From contig JAAYJD010000014.1 of the NCBI GenBank assembly GCA_012523135.1, positions 1 through 44,774 of the forward strand: a stretch of 44,774 bases of DNA, written 5' to 3'. Below, one piece after another: positions 7,837-15,404 of this stretch (its first letter is position 1; every line of letters starts with the position of its first letter). The stretch comes from Clostridiaceae bacterium. Lineage in GTDB: Bacteria; Bacillota; Clostridia; Saccharofermentanales; UBA5734. Under the pieces are notes generated by a model. It was not told the DNA's origin. It saw only the letters and a program-made list of their open reading frames with translations, and ran no database searches. The position numbers were made by a program, and so were the translations under genes.

Positions 7837-8892
7837 ATGGTGTCAGACAAGAGAACAAAACTCGATCCTGCGGACTTAGCCTGGCTGTGTGAACAGATCG
7901 CGCTGGTTCAGCGATCCGGCATCTTGTTGCCGGAAGGGATCGCCCTGCTTGCCGAAAGCGCCGATGTGCCGCGTCTGAAAAAGGTCCTTAAGCAACTGTC
8001 CGACCGTGTCAGCAAACTGATGCCGCTTTCGGACGCCATGCAGGAGGTGCAGGCGTTTCCGCCTTATCTGGTCCGCATGGTGCGTATCGGCGAGCTTTCC
8101 GGCAATCTGGACAAAGTGCTGACCGGCCTGGCCGATTTTTACCTGCGCGACAACGACCTGCGCCAGAAGGTGCGCAACGCCCTGGTCTATCCGCTGGTCC
8201 TTCTCCTGATGATGCTCGCCATCATCGTGCTGTTGATCGTTCGCGTCCTGCCCGTGTTCGACCAGGTCCTGGGCTCGTTCGGCGGCCAGATGCCGCCGGT
8301 TTCCCAGGGCCTGCTCCACTTCGGCCAGTTCATCAGCCGCCATGCCTTCTGGCTGATCCCGACCCTGGTCGTTGTGGCGGTCGGGGTCTGGCTCTGGTTC
8401 AGGAAAAGCGCACCGGGCCGGCGTTTGCTCGACCAGATCCGGCTGCGCTTGCCGGTTCTGGGAACACTTTACCGGCGCCTTTATGCGTCACGCTTCGCGC
8501 TGTCCATGCATTACCTGCTGCGCAGCGGCATTGACCTGGACAGCGCGCTTTCCATGACCCAGGCGGTCATGGACAACAGTCTGGTCAGCAGCCGGATCGA
8601 CGAAAGCCGCCAGAAAATCCGCAGCGGCTCCGACACGTTTGTCGCCCTGCAGGAGACCGGTTTGTTTCCACGCCTGTTTGTCCGCATGCTGGCCCTGGGC
8701 AGCCGTGCCGGCGAATTGGACACGGTGATGAGCAAGATCGCCCAGGCCTACGAAAACGAAGTCAACAACCGCCTGACACGCCTGACCGGCATGGTCGAGC
8801 CCTTGCTGGTCATCATCCTATCGCTGGTCGTCGGGATCATCTTGCTGACGGTCATGATGCCGCTGGTTGAGATCATGTCGTCGATCGGCTGA
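7837..8892 (+). CDS. type II secretion / type IV pilus inner-membrane platform protein (GspF/PilC family)
   Basis: The protein is 351 aa, shorter than the roughly 400 aa typical of GspF/PilC. Two T2SSF-type repeats are seen. The first ends in the hydrophobic segments VYPLVLLLMMLAIIVLLIV (about 117-141) and FWLIPTLVVVAVGVWLWF (about 170-187). The second ends in LLVIILSLVVGIILLTVMM near 323-342. The motif QEVQAFPPYLVRMVRIGELSGNLDKVL in the first repeat is typical of the family. This protein forms the membrane platform that the assembly or retraction ATPase acts on. The ATG at 7837 follows AGGAGG by 5 nt. It is the first gene of a run that ends with pilT, with only short gaps or overlaps between genes. 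Confidence 0.92.
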   Translation: MVSDKRTKLDPADLAWLCEQIALVQRSGILLPEGIALLAESADVPRLKKVLKQLSDRVSKLMPLSDAMQEVQAFPPYLVRMVRIGELSGNLDKVLTGLADFYLRDNDLRQKVRNALVYPLVLLLMMLAIIVLLIVRVLPVFDQVLGSFGGQMPPVSQGLLHFGQFISRHAFWLIPTLVVVAVGVWLWFRKSAPGRRLLDQIRLRLPVLGTLYRRLYASRFALSMHYLLRSGIDLDSALSMTQAVMDNSLVSSRIDESRQKIRSGSDTFVALQETGLFPRLFVRMLALGSRAGELDTVMSKIAQAYENEVNNRLTRLTGMVEPLLVIILSLVVGIILLTVMMPLVEIMSSIG

Positions 8893-8906
8893 AAGGGGTG
8901 AACGTG

Positions 8907-9230
8907 GTGAATCAGCAGGTGTTTCGCCTGGCGAGCATCCTGGTGGCCGTCCTGGCCTTCATCCTGATCATGATCGCGGCCTGGCAAGGCCTGGGTGACC
9001 TGGAGGCTAAAAGCAGGCTGAGCGGCCTTGACGTGGCCCGCACGGCAGCCGCGCGGGCGGTTACGCAGTGCTATGCCCTCGAGGGCGCTTATCCGCCTGA
9101 CCTCGCCTACCTGCAGGAACACTATGGCCTGGTGCTCGACACCGCGCGGTTCGCCTATGTCTACGAAGTGGTCGGTGACAATGTTCATCCGATCGTCGAT
9201 ATCCAGTTCAGGGAGGATGTCAGCCAATGA
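8907..9230 (+). CDS. small membrane-anchored protein with pseudopilin-like segment
   Basis: The protein is about 107 aa. An N-terminal hydrophobic helix (LASILVAVLAFILIMIAAW) is followed by a soluble region with AVTQCYALEGAYPPDLAYL. That region resembles the A..A...Y....G.YP..L..L pattern of major pseudopilins of the GspG type. It lacks a class III (GFTLIE-type) leader, so it may be anchored rather than processed. Three in-frame GTG codons (8898, 8904, 8907) are possible starts; AAAGGGG at 8892-8898 fits 8907 best with an 8-nt spacer. The end overlaps the next ATG as ATGA, which suggests translational coupling. The function is unknown beyond the context. Confidence 0.7.
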   Translation: MNQQVFRLASILVAVLAFILIMIAAWQGLGDLEAKSRLSGLDVARTAAARAVTQCYALEGAYPPDLAYLQEHYGLVLDTARFAYVYEVVGDNVHPIVDIQFREDVSQ

Positions 9231-9730
9231 CCCGGCGCGGCTACACGCTGATCGAGATGGTGCTCGTGATGTTCCTGCTGGTTCTGGTGGCGTCACTCGT
9301 CTTTTCCCTGACCGGTGCCGGAGCCACGGCGTATCTGCGCCTGCAGCAGAAACAGGATCTGGCCGCCGACCTGCGCCCCGGCTTGTCTTATCTTGATGTC
9401 AAAATCCGCAGTCACGATGCCGCAGGCCAGATCTGGTCAGACCAGCGGCCAGACAACGGCGAAGCAGCCCTGGTGCTGCGCCGGACCGCGGCCGACGCGC
9501 CGTATGTGACCTGGATTTTTATCCATGAAGGCTATCTTTGCGAGCTGTTCATCCCCGAGCGGGCTGCGTTCAGCCCCGGCCTGGGCAGCCGCATCGCCGC
9601 AGCGGACCGCCTGGACATCCGCTTCGCGGATGAGCGGCAGCTGACGGTGACGCTGTCCCGCCAGACCGATGACGGAACGCTGTCCCGGTCGCGCACGATC
9701 CTGCTGCGCAGCGGAGGGCTCCTGCCATGA
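9227..9730 (+). CDS. prepilin-type pseudopilin protein
   Basis: The protein is 167 aa. A class III leader is clear: MTRRG followed by YTLIEMVLVMFLLVLVASLVF, with cleavage expected after Gly5, Tyr as the new N-terminus and the conserved Glu at mature position 5. The rest is a soluble domain of beta-rich character with no recognised family. The size and the mostly charged soluble domain suggest a minor pilin or pseudopilin. The ATG overlaps the previous stop (ATGA), with GGGAGGA 9 nt upstream. It should be processed by a prepilin peptidase, which is not encoded in this window. Confidence 0.85.
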   Translation: MTRRGYTLIEMVLVMFLLVLVASLVFSLTGAGATAYLRLQQKQDLAADLRPGLSYLDVKIRSHDAAGQIWSDQRPDNGEAALVLRRTAADAPYVTWIFIHEGYLCELFIPERAAFSPGLGSRIAAADRLDIRFADERQLTVTLSRQTDDGTLSRSRTILLRSGGLLP

Positions 9731-10161
9731 TGACGACCAGATGCCGGGCAAAAAAAGGGTTCACGCTGGCTGAGCTGATCATGGCGATCGCCCTGCTGGC
9801 CTTTTTCAGCACCATGATCGTTCAGGTTTTCGCCAAGGCCGCGGATGTGACGGCCAGGGCCGACCGGCTGGACCAGGCGGTGCTGCTGGCTTCAGACCTG
9901 GCCGATCAGTGGAAGCACCACGCGGACGAGTCCGGGTATCCGGAAACGGCCGAGGGGAAGCCCGCGGTCCAGTCATTCGTGTCCTGGTATGACGAGGGCT
10001 TTTCGGCCTGTTCCGAAACCGAGGCCGCCTACGCAGCCGCCGCAACGCTCGAAGCGGGCGATGTGCCCGGCTTATGGCAGTTGCACATCCAGATTGAGAC
10101 CGCGGACCGCCAGGAGCTTATCTACGAGCTGGCCGCCGGACATTACCGGAGGCTGCCATGA
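9727..10161 (+). CDS. prepilin-type minor pseudopilin
   Basis: The protein is 144 aa. The leader MMTTRCRAKKG is followed by FTLAELIMAIALLAFFSTMIV, a canonical type IV prepilin signal with Glu at mature position 5. The soluble part contains QAVLLASDLADQWK, the helix-alpha1 style seen in GspI/PilV-like minor pilins, but I cannot name the family firmly. Start and stop overlap both neighbours as ATGA, so translation is probably coupled along the operon. Confidence 0.83.
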   Translation: MMTTRCRAKKGFTLAELIMAIALLAFFSTMIVQVFAKAADVTARADRLDQAVLLASDLADQWKHHADESGYPETAEGKPAVQSFVSWYDEGFSACSETEAAYAAAATLEAGDVPGLWQLHIQIETADRQELIYELAAGHYRRLP

Positions 10162-10661
10162 AACGGCCGGCGTACAACAGCAAGCGGGGCGCTGCCTCCG
10201 TCCTGATGATCATGCTGCTGGTGCTGCTGGTGTTTTTCGGCATCCTGTCCCTGGTGACGGCCGCCACGGACCTGCGCCTGTCTGACAGGCGCGCCCGGGC
10301 CAACCAGGCCTATTACCTGGCAGACAGCCAGGCGGCTCGGTTGCTGGCCAGGATCGGCGAGGTTTGCCGCCAGGACGATTATCTGCAAGCCGGCCCGGAT
10401 CGCCAGTCCGAGCTGCTCGCCGCGCTGCTGGCGGAAGAGCCGCATGTCCGCACCTACGACATCGCATCCGCGGACGGCCGTCTGCAGGTCAAGGCCGTCA
10501 CCGGCCTGGATGGCCGTGACGAGCAGGGCATGGAACTGGAGCTGGACATTTTTGCCGCAGCGGGCAGGCCGCAATCCGTGCGCATCGAGGTCGGGCGTTG
10601 GAGCTGGTGGAAGAAACCCTTCGACTACCAGGCTGAGCCGGGCGGCGTCTGGGAAGGATAA
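10158..10661 (+). CDS. PilX/GspK-like minor pilin component
   Basis: The protein is 167 aa. A basic N-terminus, MKRPAYNSKRG, precedes AASVLMIMLLVLLVFFGILS. This resembles a prepilin signal but has Leu, not Glu, at mature position 5. GspK-type tip pseudopilins also lack this Glu. The segment RARANQAYYLADSQAARLLA after the membrane helix matches the pattern of PilX/GspK proteins (ANQAYYLAESG-like). The likely role, inferred from family, is tip or initiation of the pseudopilus. It overlaps the previous gene as ATGA and is followed 2 nt later by pilT. Confidence 0.8.
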   Translation: MKRPAYNSKRGAASVLMIMLLVLLVFFGILSLVTAATDLRLSDRRARANQAYYLADSQAARLLARIGEVCRQDDYLQAGPDRQSELLAALLAEEPHVRTYDIASADGRLQVKAVTGLDGRDEQGMELELDIFAAAGRPQSVRIEVGRWSWWKKPFDYQAEPGGVWEG

Positions 10662-10663
10662 GC

Positions 10664-11767
10664 ATGAACAAGATTCAAAACATCCTGGCCGATATGGTTC
10701 GCCTGCAGGCCTCCGACCTGTTTGTCACGGTGGGCAGGCCGCCGATCCTGAAAATAAGCGGTAACCTGCACGAACTGGGCGAGTACGGCCAGTTCGTGCC
10801 TGCGGACACCGAGATGTGCGCCCAGCAGCTCTTCGACCGAGAGCAGAGCAGGCAGGCTTTTGCGGCCCACGGCGAAGCTGATTTTTCCCTGTCCCTGAGC
10901 CATATCGGCCGTTTTCGCGTCAATGTGTTCCGCCAGCGTGGCTCCTGCGCCATCACGGTCCGGCGCATTTATTCACAGCTGCCCGACCCCGTGGAACTGG
11001 GCATCCCGGACACGGTCATGGGCTTGACCTCCCGGCAGAAAGGGCTGGTCCTGGTGACCGGGCCGGCCGGCTGCGGCAAGACCACCACCCTGGCCGCCCT
11101 GATCGACAAGATCAACCAGGAACGCGCCTGCCATATTCTAACGCTGGAGGACCCCATCGAGTTTCTGCACAGCCACCGGCGCAGCATCATCAACCAGCGC
11201 GAAATCGGCACCGACAGCGAAAGCTATGCCCAGGCGCTGCGCGCCGCCCTGCGCCAGTCGCCGGACGTGATCCTGATCGGTGAAATGCGCGATCTGGAGA
11301 CGATCAGCATTGCCCTGACAGCGGCGGAAACCGGTCACCTGGTCTTGTCGACCCTGCATACGGTCGGCGCCGCCAAGACGGTTGACCGCATCATCGACGT
11401 CTTTCCGTCCAGCCAGCAGCAGCAGGTCCGGGTTCAGCTGTCGACCGTGCTGCAGGCGGTCGTGTCACAGCAGCTGCTGCCCGGAATTGACGGCAGCCAG
11501 CAGCCGGCGTTTGAGATCATGCTGGCCAACCCGGCGGTCCGCAACATGATCCGCGACGGCAAAACGCCGCAAATTGACGGCGTGATCCAGATGCACGCAG
11601 CCGCGGGGATGCTCACCATGGAGATGAGCCTGGCGAGACTGCTGCGCGAAGGTCAGATCAGCCGCGAGGACGCTTTCTTTTATGCCGTCAACCAGGAAGC
11701 CCTGACACGGCTTGTTTCCGTTGCCGCCCCGGACAGACCGGACAGCACGAATCCGCACGTTTTCTGA
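10664..11767 (+). CDS. pilT: PilT-family pilus retraction ATPase
   Basis: The protein is 367 aa, normal for PilT (about 345-380). Seen: the N-terminal PilT domain with QASDLFVTVGRPPILKISG; Walker A GPAGCGKTTT near residue 132; the Asp box TLEDPIEFLH near 163; Walker B VILIGEMRD near 202; the His box TGHLVLSTLHTVGA near 225. PilT powers pilus retraction by acting on the PilC platform. This is the only secretion-type ATPase in the operon, and no PilB/GspE assembly ATPase is present, so it might assemble, retract or do both here. The ATG at 10664 follows GGAAGGA. Confidence 0.92.
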   Translation: MNKIQNILADMVRLQASDLFVTVGRPPILKISGNLHELGEYGQFVPADTEMCAQQLFDREQSRQAFAAHGEADFSLSLSHIGRFRVNVFRQRGSCAITVRRIYSQLPDPVELGIPDTVMGLTSRQKGLVLVTGPAGCGKTTTLAALIDKINQERACHILTLEDPIEFLHSHRRSIINQREIGTDSESYAQALRAALRQSPDVILIGEMRDLETISIALTAAETGHLVLSTLHTVGAAKTVDRIIDVFPSSQQQQVRVQLSTVLQAVVSQQLLPGIDGSQQPAFEIMLANPAVRNMIRDGKTPQIDGVIQMHAAAGMLTMEMSLARLLREGQISREDAFFYAVNQEALTRLVSVAAPDRPDSTNPHVF

Positions 11768-11778
11768 ATGCAATCGCC

Positions 11779-11807
11779 TTGACGTGACTGGGGCCACCCG
11801 TCACAAT
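11779..11807 (+). promoter_or_regulatory. weak candidate promoter for the aromatic operon
   Basis: TTGACG at 11779-11784, a 17-nt spacer and CACAAT at 11802-11807. A better -10 match, TATGAT at 11807-11812, is 22 nt from the -35 box. The 125-nt gap between pilT and tyrA has no T-box core, no attenuator hairpin with a T run and no other clear signal. Confidence 0.35.
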
Positions 11808-11892
11808 ATGATCAGGATGACGTACAGGGAGGAGTCTGGCAGGCCGTCCGTGTTGCCCAGGCGCAGCCGGGTCAAGGCCGTCAGGGTAGCGC

Positions 11893-13035
11893 ATGGCCGG
11901 AAATGAGCAAACAACACCCCGTGTCAGACCGCTTGTCAAAGCGGCGGTCATCGGGCTTGGCCTGATCGGCGGATCGATCGCCAAGGCTTTGCGGACGCGC
12001 GCCGCGCTGACCGTTGTCGGGCTCGACATCGATCCGGCGGTTCTGGAGCAAGCCCGCTCCGAACAGGTGCTTGCCGACAGCGGGACGATCCATCCGGACG
12101 ACGGCCCGGAGCATGTGGCCGATACCGGCCCCTGGTCTTTGCTGCAGGACTGTGACATCGTCTTTATCTGCACACCGGCGTCGACCATCGCCCGCCTGGC
12201 CCACTTGGCCGCTGCCTGGTGCCCGGGCCTGATCACCGATGTCGCCAGCGTCAAGCGGCCGGTTTTGGAACAGGTACGCCTGGACCGTTTCATCGGCGGC
12301 CACCCCATGGCGGGATCTGAACGCCAGGGCTATGCCCATGCCACGCCAGGGTTGCTGGAAAACGCGGTCTACGTCCTCTGTTTGCCGCCGGATTCGAACC
12401 TACCCCACGCGCGTGTCCGCCAGCTGGAGGACCTGATCCGTAAAATCGGGGCCACGCCGATGCACCTGGACGCCGCCGAGCACGACCGGGCGGTCGCCGC
12501 GGTCAGCCACCTGCCCCATGTCGTCGCCTCCGCGCTGGCACTGCTGGCCGCCCGCTCTGACCAGGGAACCTTGTCCCGCCTGGCTGCCGGCGGATTCCGC
12601 GACATCACCCGCATCGCCTCGTCCGACCCGCGGCTTTGGTCCGGGATCAGCCTGGAATCGAGCCGCTGCCTGCTGCCCCAACTGACCCAGTACCGCGCGA
12701 TCCTGGATGAATACATCCAGGCTATTGAAGCAGGCGACAGCCATGCGCTGCACCAGCTGTTCTACGAAGCAGCCCATTACCGCAACAGCCTGCCGCTCGA
12801 CGGCCGCGGCGCCCTGACCGCACACAGCACCCTGACCGTCTATGTCGACGACAAGCCGGGTGTTCTCGGACAGGTGACAACCCTGCTCGGCACCCACGGC
12901 ATCAACATCAGCAACATCCGCATCCGGGAATTGCGCGCCTACGAAGGCGGCTGCCTGCAGCTGGTGCTGCCGGACGGCCGGCAGGCCGCGCGAGCCGCCT
13001 GGCTGCTGCAGGAGGCCGGCTATGTCTGCGACTGA
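11893..13035 (+). CDS. tyrA: prephenate dehydrogenase with ACT domain
   Basis: The protein is 380 aa. It oxidises and decarboxylates prephenate to 4-hydroxyphenylpyruvate for tyrosine. The Rossmann motif AAVIGLGLIGGSIAKAL is at about 17-33; DVASVKRP and FIGGHPMAGSERQGY follow near 115-145, the latter containing the conserved catalytic-region His; and AAVSHLPHVVAS is near 200. Residues about 312-380 form an ACT domain (LTVYVDDKPGVLGQVTTLLG), which suggests allosteric control by an amino acid, probably tyrosine. The ATG at 11893 follows AGGG by about 6 nt. It is the first gene of the aromatic operon and overlaps aroE-aroK by 14 nt. Confidence 0.95.
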   Translation: MAGNEQTTPRVRPLVKAAVIGLGLIGGSIAKALRTRAALTVVGLDIDPAVLEQARSEQVLADSGTIHPDDGPEHVADTGPWSLLQDCDIVFICTPASTIARLAHLAAAWCPGLITDVASVKRPVLEQVRLDRFIGGHPMAGSERQGYAHATPGLLENAVYVLCLPPDSNLPHARVRQLEDLIRKIGATPMHLDAAEHDRAVAAVSHLPHVVASALALLAARSDQGTLSRLAAGGFRDITRIASSDPRLWSGISLESSRCLLPQLTQYRAILDEYIQAIEAGDSHALHQLFYEAAHYRNSLPLDGRGALTAHSTLTVYVDDKPGVLGQVTTLLGTHGINISNIRIRELRAYEGGCLQLVLPDGRQAARAAWLLQEAGYVCD

Positions 13036-14377
13036 CTATGGCCTCATCGGCCATCCGCTCGGCCACAGCCTGTCACCGCAGATCCACGCGGCGCTGCTCG
13101 AGGCGGCCGGCTTGCCCGGACGCTACGATTTGTTCGATATCCTGCCCGACCAGCTGGGCGAGACCGTCAGACGCCTGGGCCGCGAACGGCTTGGCTTTAA
13201 CTGCACGATTCCCTACAAGGAACAGGTGATGCCGCTGCTGGAAAGCCTGGACCCGGTTGCCGGACGCATCCGGTCGGTCAACACGGTCTGGCGGAACCGG
13301 GGCTACAACACCGATTACGACGCGTTCCGGCACGACTGCCCCTTGTCGTCCGGTGACCACGTTTTAATCCTAGGCGCCGGCGGGGTCAGCCGGACGATGG
13401 CTTTTGCCGCCGCGGACGCCGGCTGTGTCCTGCGGATCGTAGCCAGGCGGCCGCAGCAGGCCCGGGACCTGGCCTGCGCTGTGCAAACGGCCTGCCCGGC
13501 CGCCGATATCGCCTGCCCGGAGGACCTGGACGCCTGGCGGCGGGACGCGGATGGTGCGAACCGTTGGATTGCGCTCAACGGTACCCCGGTCGGTTTGTGG
13601 CCGCATGTGGCCAAGATGCCGCTGGCGCCAGATGACCTGTCGTTCTGCCGTTTCGTGTATGATACGATCTACAATCCGGTTGCCACCCGTCTGGTTTTGG
13701 CGGCCCGCTCGCGGGGCATCCGGGCCAAGGGCGGTTTGGGCATGCTGTTCGGCCAGGCTCTGGCCGCCCAGAAAATCTGGAATCCCCAGAGTGTGTTTCC
13801 CGAACCGGCCATGGCCGGCGTGTGCGCGGCTCTGGAAGCGGAAATCTGGCGGCAGTTTCCCCTGACCGTGCTCTTGTCCGGCTTCATGGGCAGCGGCAAG
13901 ACAACAGTCGGCCGTCTGCTCGCCCGGCAGATGCAGCTGCCTTTTGTCGATCTGGACCAACAGATAGAAAAGGAGGCCGGGCGCTCGATTCCCGACATGT
14001 TTGCCCGGGACGGCGAAGTGGCTTTCCGCAGCCTGGAACGGCGGCTGCTCGAAGATATCGTCCGGCAGCCATACAGCAAAATCCTGGCCACGGGCGGCGG
14101 GGCCTTGACCGGGCCGGATATCGCGCCGGTCCTTGCGGCCGCGCCGACCCGGGTTGTCTATCTCGACATCCAGCCGGAACGGCTGGTCGAGCGGCTCGGC
14201 CGGGGCCGGGGACGTCCCATGCTGGCCGGCAAAGACTTCGGCCAGTGGCGCGCGCTATATGACGAGCGCCGTCCCCGCTATCTCGAACGAGCCGATCTGG
14301 TCGTCGATACCGCCCCCCCCGCCGACCGCGTGGCGGCTTTCATCTGGCAACGCCTGGGACTGGAGGAAACAACATGA
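13022..14377 (+). CDS. aroE-aroK: bifunctional shikimate dehydrogenase / shikimate kinase
   Basis: The protein is 451 aa and combines two pathway steps. Residues 1 to about 275 are AroE: GLIGHPLGHSLSPQIH for shikimate binding, FNCTIPYKEQ with the catalytic Lys near 66, GYNTDYDAF, and the NADP loop LGAGGVSRTMAFAA near 116. Residues about 280-451 are AroK: Walker A LLSGFMGSGKTTVGRLL near 285, FVDLDQQIEKEAG, DGEVAFRSLE, ILATGGGAL and GRPML. The fusion makes 3-dehydroshikimate reduction and phosphorylation to shikimate 3-phosphate one polypeptide. All key residues I can check are present in both halves. The ATG lies inside the tyrA end (14-nt overlap), and the aroF start overlaps its stop by 4 nt. 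Confidence 0.95.
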   Translation: MSATDYGLIGHPLGHSLSPQIHAALLEAAGLPGRYDLFDILPDQLGETVRRLGRERLGFNCTIPYKEQVMPLLESLDPVAGRIRSVNTVWRNRGYNTDYDAFRHDCPLSSGDHVLILGAGGVSRTMAFAAADAGCVLRIVARRPQQARDLACAVQTACPAADIACPEDLDAWRRDADGANRWIALNGTPVGLWPHVAKMPLAPDDLSFCRFVYDTIYNPVATRLVLAARSRGIRAKGGLGMLFGQALAAQKIWNPQSVFPEPAMAGVCAALEAEIWRQFPLTVLLSGFMGSGKTTVGRLLARQMQLPFVDLDQQIEKEAGRSIPDMFARDGEVAFRSLERRLLEDIVRQPYSKILATGGGALTGPDIAPVLAAAPTRVVYLDIQPERLVERLGRGRGRPMLAGKDFGQWRALYDERRPRYLERADLVVDTAPPADRVAAFIWQRLGLEETT

Positions 14378-15390
14378 TCCTGGTTTTAAAGCAAGGAACC
14401 CCTAAACCGGCTGTCGAATCGCTCTGCGACTGGCTGACATCCGCCTACGGTGTCCAGACCAGCCCGATTTTCGGCAGCAGCATGACCATCGTCGGCCTGG
14501 TCGGGGACACGTCAAACATCCCGATCGAGACCCTCGAGCTGCAGGACACGGTCGAGCGGGTCATGAAGGTGCAAGAGCCCTACAAACGGGCCAACCGGAA
14601 ATTCCATCCTGACAACACGTTGATCCAGATCGGCGATGTGACGGTCGGAACGGACCAGGTCTGCGTGATCGCCGGACCCTGCTCGGTCGAGTCCGAAGAG
14701 CAGGTGGCCGGCATCGCCGCCCTGGTCAAATCGGCCGGCGCCGTCATGCTGCGCGGCGGCGCGTTCAAGCCGCGTTCGTCACCGTATGCGTTCCAGGGGC
14801 TGAAGGCCGAGGGCCTGATGTACATGAAAAAGGCGCGCCAGGTGACCGGTTTGCCGGTGGTTTCGGAGATAACCAACCCGTCGCAGCTTGAGCTGTTCCT
14901 GGAATTTGTCGATGTGATCCAGGTCGGCACCCGCAACATGCAGAATTTCGAGCTGCTCAAGGAGCTGGGCCGGATCCGCCGGCCGATTTTGCTTAAACGC
15001 GGTTTTGCCAACACGATCGACGAGCTCCTGATGTCTGCCGAGTACATCATGAACGGCGGCAACAGCGAGGTGATTCTCTGCGAGCGGGGGATCCGCACCT
15101 TTGAGACCAGTACGCGCAATACGCTGGACATCAGCGCCATCCCGGTTCTGAAAAGCCGCACCCACCTGCCGGTCTTTGTCGATCCCAGCCACGCGGCCGG
15201 CTATGCCGTCTATGTCGAACCGCTGTCGCGGGCCGCGATTGCCGCCGGGGCCGACGGGCTGATCATCGAAGTCCACAACGACCCGCCGCGCGCCCTGTCC
15301 GACGGCCAGCAGTCCTTGACACCGGAGGCGTTCGCGGCCCTGATGAACGGGCTTCGTCCGATTGCCGCCGCCATCGGGCGCACGATCTGA
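14374..15390 (+). CDS. aroF: 3-deoxy-7-phosphoheptulonate (DAHP) synthase with N-terminal regulatory domain
   Basis: The protein is 338 aa. It condenses PEP and erythrose 4-phosphate, the entry step of the shikimate pathway. Residues 1-75 form the small ferredoxin-like domain found in Thermotoga-type DAHP synthases, where it binds the feedback inhibitor. The catalytic barrel follows: VIAGPCSVESEEQ near 98, RGGAFKPRSSPYAFQG near 125, ILLKRGFANTIDEL near 207, and VFVDPSHAAGY and EVHNDPPRALSDGQQSLTP near the end. The domain order identifies the type I-beta (KDPS-like) class. The start ATG overlaps the previous stop as ATGA. Confidence 0.95.
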   Translation: MILVLKQGTPKPAVESLCDWLTSAYGVQTSPIFGSSMTIVGLVGDTSNIPIETLELQDTVERVMKVQEPYKRANRKFHPDNTLIQIGDVTVGTDQVCVIAGPCSVESEEQVAGIAALVKSAGAVMLRGGAFKPRSSPYAFQGLKAEGLMYMKKARQVTGLPVVSEITNPSQLELFLEFVDVIQVGTRNMQNFELLKELGRIRRPILLKRGFANTIDELLMSAEYIMNGGNSEVILCERGIRTFETSTRNTLDISAIPVLKSRTHLPVFVDPSHAAGYAVYVEPLSRAAIAAGADGLIIEVHNDPPRALSDGQQSLTPEAFAALMNGLRPIAAAIGRTI

Positions 15391-15404
15391 AAAGGAGGGA
15401 CCTC

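Noticed and set aside
11768-11892. Possible T-box or attenuator before the aromatic operon
   Set aside because: No GGTGG-ACC core, no hairpin with a T run and only 125 nt of sequence. Nothing supports it.
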